Positions 44,369-54,280 of a stretch of 64,000 nucleotides of DNA are shown piece after piece; position 1 is the stretch's first letter; the number at the start of each line of letters is the position of its first letter. The notes under the pieces are model-generated. The model had not been told where the DNA came from, did not search any database, and worked only from the letters and a program-made list of their open reading frames with translations. A program made the position numbers and the translations under genes. This DNA is from Coniochaeta sp. PMI_546 (lineage: Eukaryota > Ascomycota > Sordariomycetes > Coniochaetales > Coniochaetaceae), in the NCBI GenBank assembly GCA_021432605.1, contig MU271148.1, positions 131,362 to 195,361 of the forward strand, given 5' to 3'.

Positions 44369-45711
44369 TGCTTCCCCGTCCAGCGTTGGGGAAGCTGGAA
44401 AGAGGAGTGACTGTCGTGGGTGATCTAGGGCTGTGGCCTGATGGATGTTACGAGCCAGGAGCAGCTGAGGTCTGGGACGATGATACCTTAGCTGAAGGAA
44501 TTGAAATAGCTGGTGAAAGGATCGAGGTAACTCTGTCCAATGATTGTTACATCTTTCACCAATCGTTCCTGGGGGACTTTTTCATCGTGTAGGTGTACCT
44601 CCTCGCCTATCGTTTCAAGTGGCTCTTGTCCCATCTTGTTGCCCTCATCTCTGTTTTGCTCTTCTGGTATCTGTGTCTCAAGGACGTGCCTGCCGTCCAG
44701 GCTCCATGTGCACTCTCTAGACTGTCCCGGCCAGGATCGCGCAATCTCCCTGATGGAAATGCAGGGAAGGAGCAGCATGTCTTCTCGCCCCTTCCCCAGC
44801 ATCCCCTGTGTCTGGTCCCTTCATCGATTCGTCTCGCACCTTCGCTGACCCGCGAGGACCCGCGAGGGGTTGCTTAGTCGCGATGATGACTTCAAAGGTG
44901 GGAAAGAGCAGGTCTTTGGCGTCTCTGGTCTCTCTTCTCTGATCTCTCCTTGCTCCTTATACCTCTATTCTTCCATTCTTCCAAGGCCTTTGTCCCCAAT
45001 TGCCCATCTCACTCCATCCCACCTGCTGCTGCCTCGCCGGCACTCTTCATCAGGGTCGACTGTCTCCCCGTATGCCATTCGACGCTCTTCTTGCTCTGCT
45101 CTCTCGCTTAAGGTCCGCTTGTCCTGTCTCCCAAGTTCTTCTCTCATCGATCCCATTTCTTCATCACTTCTTCTCGCTTGTTGTCTAACCACTCTCGTTG
45201 ACTGACAGCACGCTGTCGATTTTGTGTATAGGCCCTCTCATCCAGTCCGAGATACTTTGGTCCCAGAAAAAGGCTCTGTATTACATACTCCTCTCCAGTG
45301 TCCATTTGCTGGAATCGGCTGGTTCAGTCTCCTCGGTCGAGGCTCAGAGAGAATCACATCGTTGCCTTTTTCCGGCATCAATCCCCTATTCCGATAAGGT
45401 GAAAAGACTGTTCATCAGCAGCTCACCTTGACTTGACTGGCCTCGAAGAAAGGAGTTTTCTGGCAGTTGTGCACAGAGTGTACTCGAAATCTCAGGTTCG
45501 TTTTTCTCTTCACACTGTTATTGTACCTTTCCGTACCATTTACGCGACAATACGTCTTTCATCACCCACCACCCTCCATTTAGCACCAGTATTCATTCAC
45601 TCGGTTCCCAAACAACAACTCCCTTCACCTCTTACCCTTGGCCGGAACCTTCTGCCGTGCGGAGTCTTCATCTTCAGCCTCACCACATCTCGCACCATAT
45701 TCCTGGTTTCA
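44369..45711. promoter_or_regulatory. Intergenic region with a CT-rich leader before the 45712 gene
   Basis: About 1.3 kb between tandem plus-strand genes. From about 44920 to 45200 and again 45490-45660 the plus strand is strongly pyrimidine-rich, fitting a core promoter and leader. The frame is open back to 45433 in phase with the next gene, but that part reads as translated leader, without domain character. Confidence 0.5.
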
Positions 45712-48700
45712 ATGGCAACGAACCGTCCAAGCGAAATCATGCAGACACCGGCAACCCGGAAACGGGTCAAACGCCTGCTCAGGCTACTCAAAAACCAGCA
45801 ATACTACGATACAATCCTCACCCCGGCCACAGTCATGAACTTCAAGTATCTCCTGCCCTACAACAGCCTCTGTACTCGGGTTCGAGTGAAGTTCACGCGA
45901 GACCCAGCCACTGGCCGCAAGGAAGAGGCGTTTGTCCGCTATGAGAGGCGGCGTGGCCACCACTCTGAGTTCATAGTTTCACAGTTGGAAGCTTGGAAGA
46001 TAACTGACCCAGAGAACAAAGACACAGTGATCGTCCCGCTTGCGCTGGACGTCTTTCTCCAGTGTGTCGTGTACGATTTCAAAGCAGAAAAGGCGTACCC
46101 GACTGTCATAACGTGGCCTTGCCCCATCAGACACAGAACGCTGTACTTTTTCGCCTACCTTAACTTCGACATGCCTTCCAACCAGTACACCATCCCCGAG
46201 CTTCTGGCCCTCCGAAAGAAAGGAGAGCGATCGAGAGCGCTCCTTGAAAAGGCGCTCGAACCGGAGAATGAGCTTGGTCAGTACACTTCTCTCACTGTTC
46301 TGATAATTGCGACATGCAGAATCACTAACAGCTCTGCAGCTGCTCTCTTCCGCCAGAGCGGGATCTCTGATTGGAGGAGCATGATGAAAGACTTGATGCC
46401 AGACTATTCGCCGAGCATGCTGCCTGGCCTCGTAGGCAAAGAGTCGAGCGAAGACCAAACACCAAATCAACATCGAGATGATTCATCCACCAGCTCCGAG
46501 GAGGTTCTCTTCAAGGGTACCGCCCGTCGCCGCCAAGCTACGTCTCGGGAGACGGTCGCAAGTCGCACGGCAGAGCCCAAAGGTGACATGCCTAAGCCTG
46601 AGGCGAGCTGGAAGTATTCCGGCCGAAACACTTCGGATCCATCAGCCACAGAGCCACGGTCGGCACCCACAGGTCTTCCGGCACAGAAGAGCGAGGGTTT
46701 CCAGAGATTCTATAAGGCAGTCGTATCCCCCACTCACGTCAGAGTCACTGCTGGCGGTCGGATCGTACCCAACACCCGGGGTCCTCCCTCCTCGCCCACC
46801 ATGAAGCGAAGCCAGGAAGGGTCGGTCACCGGCTCGACCATTGGTCTTGAGAAGGCAGCTGGTAATGTCACTCCGGTCGGAATGCCTCTTGGCGCAGCTA
46901 TGGGTCAGCACATGTCGCCATTTTTCCCTGGTTATGGACACCATGGATTTCAACCTTACGGGCCTCAAATGCCCTACTTCCCGGTGCCTTATGGACATCC
47001 CATGGCCGGTGGATATCCGCCATTCCCATACCCCATGCCTATGATGCGGCAGCCCTCTGTGGAGAGTACTCTGAAGGATACTCTCAACTTGAAGACAGGT
47101 GATGGCCAGGTCGACAATGGCGGTAGCCAGAACAAGGGCAATAAGATTGAGACGTCTCCTCCAAGCCAGTTTGACCAGAGGAGGCCTTTCTTCTACAACG
47201 GTCAGTGGATGTATCCTGTACATGGCCCTTTCCCGCCCCCGGCCGGCGCAATGGGTGGTCCTTACGTGCCCATGCCCATGCATATGCCCCTGCCTATGTC
47301 TATGGCCCGTGGTCCGGGCTCCGCAATGGGTGCTCATGCGCCGGCAGCAGGGCAGCCCTCGCAACTCGGCAGTCCCATCAAATTCACTGGACCGATTACA
47401 GCTCCACCACATGCACGAACTCTTCCTGGTCCCGGCATCGCGGCGCTGCCAGCCCCCTCAGGTGGCGCTTTCCATGCTCCTTCGGCACCCCCCATCTCCT
47501 CTATCCGACCGAGCGAGATTACCAGGAAGCAGATTGGCATCTTCCGGAAATCACTAAAGTACCATGAGGATCAGCTCCAGTACAATCGCCACCAGATTGA
47601 CGAGAAGGACACTGAGCAGAAGATTCAGAAGTATCGGGATGACATTGCGCGCTTCGAATGCATGATGCAAGTCCAGATCGAAGATGAGAAGAAGCGCGGC
47701 TATCCTGCGCTCTCTGAAAAGGAAAAGAGTCTCGATAGCTCGTCCGCATCGGACATGAAGTCAAGCGCTGTCTCTGAAGCTCCAACCCCTAATGGTACCC
47801 TGGCCGAACAGTCAGCTGTGTCCGCTGAACCGCCTGTTGCTTCAAACAGCTCCAGCGAGCCCAGCTACCACGTCAGTTCCGAAACTGCTCGATCTCCTGG
47901 ACCCCAGCAGATGAATGACACATCAAGGAAGTCTGGTCTTCCAACTGGTGCAGCACTCGCGCCGCCCTTCCAGCCTCGCAAGGACATTCCGTTTGCTCCG
48001 ACCCTGACTGATAGCACGACCCCAATGTGGACTACATCGACCTATCCCAAGCAAGGCGTCGACGAGTCTCCCGGGAGATTTATGGCCGATCCTCAGCCGT
48101 GGGAGGCATCCATCTCGAGATCTGAGCCTCCTATGTTCACGCATCAGGCAGGACAAGTATTTGGCGCGAACGTCACGTCAGTCACGTCGAAAGGATACCT
48201 TGGTGTTCCCTACCTAATTGGTAGCCTGCCAAGGGGAATGAACCCTCGCACGGCCAAGGATATTGACTACCAGTATTCGCGGGAGTTGACAGAGGACGAG
48301 CTTCGTGCTCGCCACTTGTACTGGGGTAAGGTTCCTCGTTCTGCTGTTCGTGGTCTGCCCAGGTACGACGGCAGGCACTTTTATCCGCCATCCCCGGTCA
48401 AGGACACCGCGAAGGATATCTCCGTTGTGCAGGGTGGTGGTGACCTTCTCTCGTTTTCCCCAAAGCCCATTGGCTGCCAGCCTGATGTTCAGCCAGCTCG
48501 ACCGTCGACCCCAGTTGGCTCTGCGTTGATTCCTTGCGACTCTTTCGAACACCAGCAGAATCTTCATGATGGTATCTATCCTGTCACAGAGCCAGCCAAG
48601 CGATCTGACAAGTTTGGCTCAGCTAAGGGCAAGTCCGAAGCGGGTGTGGACTCGGTTTCGGTCAGCTCTCATGACAGACGCTCTGAGAAGCCAGGGTATG

Positions 48701-49055
48701 TCCTTTTCAATCTCCAATGCGATCCAGCGCTAATGTCGGCCATAGAGGTGCTCGACTCTGGGAGGCCATGCTGAAGAAGGGCAGCAGCGCGGCACTATCG
48801 TCAACGACAGCGGAAGGAAAGCTCCAACCACAGTATGCTGGTTCTGCCGCTGCATCGCTCAGCCCGACTATTAACCGGATATCGGACGGAGGAGTCTCTG
48901 TGTCCCCTGGCAAGGAGAGCGTGAACACCTCCGAGGGTGGAGCGTCGCTGACGCCTGTGCCGGAGAGGCGAGGAAAGAACCGCGCTCTGAACGGTGAGGC
49001 GTCTCACGAGCAGCTGATCTCCGATGACAGCGTTCCTTCTAGTTCTGGTGCCTGA
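45712..49055 (+). CDS. Large uncharacterised protein with Pro/Met/Tyr-rich region and coiled coil
   Basis: Spliced model: 45712-46276, 46340-48695, 48746-49055 (1076 residues). Intron 1 (63 nt; GTCAGT, CTAAC, CTGCAG) contains no stop and keeps frame, so it could be retained. Intron 2 (50 nt) starts GTATGT and ends CCATAG. The N-terminal 200 residues look folded: TPATRKRVKRLLRLLKNQQY, FKYLLPYNSLCTRVRVKF and VPLALDVFLQCVVYDF. A long disordered part follows, with a Pro/Gly/Tyr/Met-rich segment (PYGPQMPYFPVPYG). A charged helical stretch (FRKSLKYHEDQLQYNRHQ, around 47540-47700) could form a coiled coil. Near the C-terminus there is YLGVPYLIGSLPRGMNPRTA, then RARHLYWGKVPRSAVRGLPR, which looks conserved. 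I do not recognise the family. Confidence 0.75.
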
Positions 49056-50274
49056 TGCGCGTGATGATGGCACGTATTCGACTGCACGATTATGATTAAC
49101 AGCAATGTACGGATCATGGGTTTACCTGGCTTTGACGACATTAATGAAGAACAGAGGGCGGCTTGATGATTATGACTTTACGGTACGGCACATTAGGGGA
49201 TCGATGGAAGAAAGCTTACCCAATCGGACGTCGTGGCGGGATGCCGGGCAGGTTGAAGAGGGAGGGTTCAGGCGCGTCGAAACATATTCTTGCCGTGTGA
49301 GCAGACTTCTGGGCAGCCTTATGAATGGCAGGACGTATCACTAGAGCACACAATTCACGCTATTATCTTAAGTTTCTGTCTTTGGCGATTGTGACAGCGC
49401 CTCAATGTAAACGTGAGGGCTGGTATGCGCAAGCGTGTTTTCCAGCAATCATTACCATCCGTCAGACTGAGATCGCACACAGTCGATATCGTTGCTTGAC
49501 CGCCCTCATCCCGCGTACCTCGCCCCCATTCTAGGCCTCTACACTACTGGTTTTTTGGTTGCGTTGTACTAGTTTGGCTCTATGGCCTCACTTTACCAGG
49601 GATCAAGACGCCATGCCTCTTTTTTTGTCGTGGCTGAAGTCGGCTGACTTTGAAATCAAACACAACAGTTTCTTTTCTTCAACGCTGCGACGGGCTGCAG
49701 GTATGAGAGCAGGTGCTCGCATCACGCAGCGATTAGGTGATTTGAAGATCACACGAACAGATGTCGATTGGACGAGTGTCCGACGTTGGCATCATGAGAT
49801 TTTACAGAATGACTGTACAGCGGGAAAGAGATGGGCGATACTGTCAGCTTGATCGTACCAGACACGGTCTCCGCCAGACTCGACAAGAGTCATGCATCCG
49901 TCTGGCGCACTTTTGAATGCCTTGCTTGGCCAGGCCAAAGAAGAGGCAGACTCGCGGGAATTGAACATCCAACAAGACTACCGCACAGGCGAGTTCGGCG
50001 AATTTGACATTCTGGGGGAGGAAAACCGGACCAAAGATGCGCAGAGCTCTCCATACGCTATACCTTAAAAACTGCACGTTCAAACTACTGGCGGCAATCA
50101 ACGCCTTCACAGTTCGGAAAGTCTGCACGTGAATCTTGTGGCCTCACTGCTGGACATCAGGCAAACGACCGCGCTTGCTCACCCCGGCTCTCTTAGCATG
50201 TGACATGCATGTTTAGATACAAACATTTCTTCCTCACATCCCAGGTCAAGCCCGAGATTGCAACGAAAAGAAGG
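49056..50274. other. Intergenic region between the 45712 gene and U2
   Basis: About 1.2 kb containing the 3' UTR of the large protein gene and the 3' flank of the U2 gene. Short overlapping frames have no motif. Nothing further is supported. Confidence 0.45.
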
Positions 50275-50524
50275 TTCGCGTCGCCTGGAGGCAGTGTAAT
50301 ACCAGGGACACAGTGGAGTCCAACCATGGGCAAGCCCAGAGGGTCGGTCTCCGGGTGACAAAAATAAGGATAATCAATTTTGGTCAATAGACCATAAAAG
50401 AGATTAAACTATTGATAGAACGTTAGCAATGAGACTGCTAATCCAGGCGTAAAGCTGTCAGGAATCTCCATACCTTTTAAGAACAGATACTACACTTGAT
50501 CTAAGCCAAAAGGCAAAGAGAGCT
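50275..50524 (-). ncRNA. U2 spliceosomal snRNA, interrupted by an intron
   Basis: On the minus strand, 50520-50474 matches the invariant U2 5' part: TTTGCCTTTTGGCTTAGATC (stem I), then GTGTAGTATCTGTTCTT. The branch-site-pairing GUAGUA is at 50493-50488. A 65-nt intron (50473-50409) follows. The second exon continues with TTTAATCT. After removal of the intron, TAAAAG (50479-50474) pairs perfectly with CTTTTA (50400-50395) to form stem IIa. Stem IIb is GGTC-TATT-GACC, the Sm site is ATTTTTG (50365-50359), and stem-loop III has TGGGC-TT-GCCCA. Stem-loop IV has CCTGGTATTACACTGCC closing with CCAGG (50306-50284), almost identical to the common U2 loop. The spliced length is about 185 nt, as expected for U2. 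The ends are estimated to within a few nucleotides. U2 pairs with the branch site in the spliceosome. Confidence 0.95.
50409..50473 (-). other. mRNA-type intron inside the U2 snRNA gene
   Basis: 65 nt with donor GTATGG, branch sequence TTGCTAACG (50429-50421) and acceptor CAATAG, with about 12 nt between branch A and acceptor. These are the same signals as in the window's protein-gene introns. It sits at the 3' edge of the 5' strand of stem IIa. Confidence 0.9.
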
Positions 50525-51171
50525 AAAGAAGAAAAAAGGAAAGGGAAACGGAGTTTCTGGGAGGGGAAGAAGATATAAATATGTGGCCAGTAGGTGGTCT
50601 GTGCATGGCTGCGTTCAGTGTACAACTTCTGCGGTAAGTTGCCCTGTCCTGCAGATTTCGTGTTTGACCGCTTTCTTGGACGTGGCAGAAAGTTGTGAAC
50701 TCCCCCCGTCCGGCAGTTAGTCCCGTGACTTCAGCATTCAGCCAGAGCACGGATTGAGCCGCTTGGGGGCGGGTTTGGCATGATGCTATTTTGGGAAACA
50801 GGTCCAAACCCCAGAGTTACTTACGCCAAGGGTGCTTCGGGGTGGCTGAACTCCTCCATTGAACATCACACCGTTTATCCAGATGAAAACAAGACGCCAG
50901 GCCCCGAGGACCTCATTTCATGAGTGTAAAGCTTGTTGGTTTGGCTGAACTCATATCTGTATCAAATCTCGTAGAACGTTCGAGATCCGTTTCCCGTCGA
51001 TGCTCAGCAGGGTTTCGACATAATAATCCTGCCTCATCTGCTTGGTTTTCACAGTGAGACGAACGAAAAGGGACAATACGGCGGGAACATGAGGCAGATC
51101 TGGCAGTCCTCAGCGATCACGACTGGTGCTCATTCTTGCTGTTCGATTGCATCTCATGATTCGGCTCCAAG
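50525..51171. promoter_or_regulatory. Divergent region between U2 (minus) and abp2 (plus)
   Basis: About 650 bp. On the minus strand an AT-rich element (ATATTTATATC, 50582-50572) lies about 50 nt upstream of the estimated U2 5' end and is a candidate TATA element. The 3' part must serve the abp2-like gene. Confidence 0.45.
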
Positions 51172-53373
51172 ATGAACAGCACGATGCAGCAGCAATCGCA
51201 GGGCGTTTTTGCTCCCTCTCCCACATCAGCGCGCAATGTAGCCCCGCGGTCGCCTTCGGTCAGGCCTACGCTGCCGGACAGGAATGTGAACAGTGACACG
51301 ATCGAGGACACGTACGTGCAGTTTGTTCTGTACTGCAATCCTGCCGTGCCCCCGGACACGGACACGGCTGCTCTCCGGGAGGCTTTTCAGACGCCCCCGA
51401 AAAGTGGAGGGAAATCGTTCAACACCTTTCTTCTGTTTGAGCTGATCAAACAGCTTGAAGCGAAGGAGCTCAAGACCTGGGCCGAGCTGGCCCTAAAGCT
51501 GGGTGTTGAGCCACCGGATCAGGACAAGGGCCAGAGCTCTCAGAAGATACAGCAGTATGCTGTCCGCTTAAAGGTCCGCAGCTCATGTCACAAGTTTATG
51601 AAGAGACCTTGCTGACTGTTACAGCGCTGGATGCACTCGATGCACGTGGATGCCTTCTTCGAGTATCTGCTTGACCGGCCCAACGCCTACTGGACAGACA
51701 TACCCGCCGACCAGAATCCGGTCAGTGAATCTGGCCGCGATGGTGTGGCCGCGGAAGACGACATGGCACTGAGGTCTCTTCTCCCCCACATACGACCCCG
51801 GCGGGGAAGACGGAAACCGGAAGATGATGAATTGAGCAAATCTCCATCTCAGCGACCCAGCATGGAACCGCCGCCGATGGGAGATGAACTCGCCTCGGCA
51901 CATCCCAATGCCATGAGCGCGTGGTCAGCTCACCCAGACGCGAGAGGCAGCGTCTTCTTGTTTCCTGTATCGGATCCGCTACGGCTCAATACCGGCATGG
52001 GACAGGCTTCCGGTCCACCATGGACCAATCCCAGTGATACGCTACAAACGCCGATGACTGCATACCCGCATTCTGCTATCACCCCGTCCACCAGACAGGC
52101 TTTCTGGGCGGACGAACCAAAGTCCGCTATCACTCCTTCCAAAGCGAGGTTGAACAAACGGCACGGCGCCAAGGTCGTCTCCTCAGCCTGGAGGAGCGGC
52201 CTCGGCGGCACAGGCAAGACGCGTGGTCGGCCGCGTCTCAACAGGGACGGCAACCAAGACGGGCCCTTCTCGGCATTCCCTACCTCTGAAGCACCGACCT
52301 TCAAGGTGCCTCTGCCCGTGCCCCAAGTGCAGAATAACAACAGCGGGGCGAAATCTCACCAGCCGGGCCCTACGACAGGTCCTCCTGCCCTGACACTTGT
52401 GACATCACCAACGACTATACAACCTCCATCCGCACCCTCAACACCCATCGTCAACTCACCTACGCCCACCGGCCCGCAACTAAGCCACAACCCTCGCCCT
52501 GCCAAGCGCAGCAGGTTATCCCTCCAAGTACCCGAACGCGTCGGCGGCGAGGTCCGCCTAGCCACTCCGCCACCAGTAGTGATGGTCAACGGCCAAGCGC
52601 CCATAACCATCGACTACCACAACCTCCAGGGCTCCTCCTCCTCTACAAGACAGCACACGACCAAACCGACGACGAAGATCGTCAGCCCGCTCCAAGCAGC
52701 GCCGCTCACTGACACCTACCACCAAACAGACGGTCCGCCGCCGCCGCCGCCTCAACCCGCGCAGACGGGCATCAGGTTCGAAGACCCGACGGACCGTACA
52801 AATATGGACGCGCTGGAGGGCTTCTTCGCACACGAGGTCCTCACAGCGGACTGGTTCGACGCGTCCGGCACACCGATACCGCCTTGCGGTCCGGATGAGG
52901 CGTGGGCCATCATCACCACCATCATCGAAAACCTGCTCAAGGCAGCAAACAGCAAGGACGCGTTCCTCATCAACCTGGCCGCGCTGGCCGGCGGGAAGAT
53001 CCTGATGAGCACGAGCAACCTGCGCATCGCGCGGCTCGAGGAGGGTGCGGAGGTGAACAGGTACAGGTGCACGTGGGAGCTGCGGCTGGGGGACATCAGG
53101 GGCGTGTACAGCATGGAGGAGAGCGTGGAGTGTTCGAGGTGGAGGAGGAAGACGACGACGACGACGGGGAGGGACGATGGCGGGGGGGAAGGGGGGAGGG
53201 AGGGGAGGGAGAGCACGGTCGGGAGGGAGGAGGAGGACGGGCAGGGCGGCGCCGAGCACTGGCAGAAGAAGTACTTGGATATGTGCGAGGCGGTGAAGAA
53301 GAGGGATCGGGAGCTGGCGGAGGTGAGGTTGAAGGTCGTGCAGGCTTTGAAGGAGCCTAGGGGCGGGAGTTAG
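51172..53373 (+). CDS. abp2: ARS-binding protein 2 (Abp2) family nuclear protein
   Basis: Spliced model: 51172-51573 and 51625-53373 (716 residues). The 51-nt intron starts GTCCGC, a weak donor, and ends GTTACAG, joining QQYAVRLK to RWMHSMHVDAFFEYLL. Residues about 40-180 form the conserved domain I recognise as fungal Abp2: DTYVQFVLYCNPAVP, LREAFQTPPKSGGKSFNTF, LFELIKQLEAKELKTWAELA, LGVEPPDQDKGQSSQKIQQY, and DRPNAYWTDIPAD. S. pombe Abp2 binds AT-rich replication-origin DNA. The middle is disordered, with an AT-hook-like GKTRGRPRLN. Near the C-terminus, ALEGFFAHEVLTADWFDAS and AWAIITTIIENLLKAANSKD look conserved, followed by a charged low-complexity stretch. A CT microsatellite starts about 10 nt after the stop. 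Confidence 0.85.
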
Positions 53374-53382
53374 GAGATTACG

Positions 53383-53383
<1 letters not shown>

Positions 53384-53425
<42 letters not shown>

Positions 53426-53430
53426 TTTTC
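53384..53430 (+). repeat. CT microsatellite 3' of abp2
   Basis: A dinucleotide CT run with few interruptions, within the presumed 3' UTR. Confidence 0.85.
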
Positions 53431-53923
53431 TTATTTTGGGCAGGCTGGGCGAGGAGTTTCGGTTATTTCTGGTGCCGATATACGAGATGGGTGTTTCGGA
53501 ATCTGGAACATGAAAAGGGCATTTTCCTTTCTTTCTTTCTGTTTCTGTATAGCATATCACAGGTATGTTTTGTTGTAACCTAAGGGAGAAGATTGGTTCT
53601 GATATCGGAGTTGTCCCTCCGAGTCCGAGCTCGATGTCGCTCTGCTTGTATTCGGGGCTACACCACAGACATCACAACAAAAACATTGATGTTATCTCAA
53701 GACACAACAGCTACTTGGAGTCTAAGAAGTGTGCGCTTTGGTAATTGACAAGGAGGCAATGTAAGCCACGCAGCGTACATGAGACTATTGATCAAGCTCG
53801 CCGCAAACAGTCAGTCCGTAAAGATGTGTTTGTGGATAGGTTGTTGCTTCTATCAGCGAGCATTTCAGCTTCCCATCTTACACTACCCCAGACCGCAATG
53901 GTACGATTCAACCTGAGACCAGA

Positions 53924-54280
53924 CTAAGCAATCTCCTCCATTTGCATACCGAAGTCCGGGGGTGCAATTACCACAACAGTCTTGGTGGCTGGGTGAATGG
54001 TGATACTCGGCGTCGCCGTCGCCAGGGCACCAACGGGAGCGTCACATAGCGTACAGGACTCCGCATTCTTCAGGTTGGGGAAATCGTCCCTCTCCTCAAT
54101 TCTCGCTATAACTCGAAATGAGGGGAGTCTGGGGGTTCCCATGGGGGAGGAGATGGAGTCAGATGGAGTTGCAGCTTTGGAGGCAACTCCACCAGGGAGG
54201 GACTGGGGGCCATGTCCCGCAGAGACTTGGAAACACGCCTTCGCAAAAAACTTGTCTGTCGGACCGAATATCCCTCACTA
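53924..54280 (-). other. Isolated open frame, possible small gene or exon
   Basis: An open minus-strand frame of about 118 codons ends at a TAG (53926-53924). Only its last 72 codons follow an ATG (54142, context CCCATGGGA). The reading contains FFAKACFQVSAGHGPQ, then the ATG, then FRVIARIEERDDFPNLKNAE, SCTLCDAPVGALATATPSIT and VVVIAPPDFGMQMEEIA. Codon choice is balanced and the reading looks protein-like, but no domain, signal peptide or upstream exon was found. It could be a 72-residue protein, a terminal exon, or chance. Confidence 0.3.

Noticed and set aside
45433-45711. N-terminal extension of the large unknown protein
   Set aside because: The extended frame begins at a non-ATG codon and reads a CT-rich leader; ATG 45712 (TTTCAATGG) is the first plausible start.
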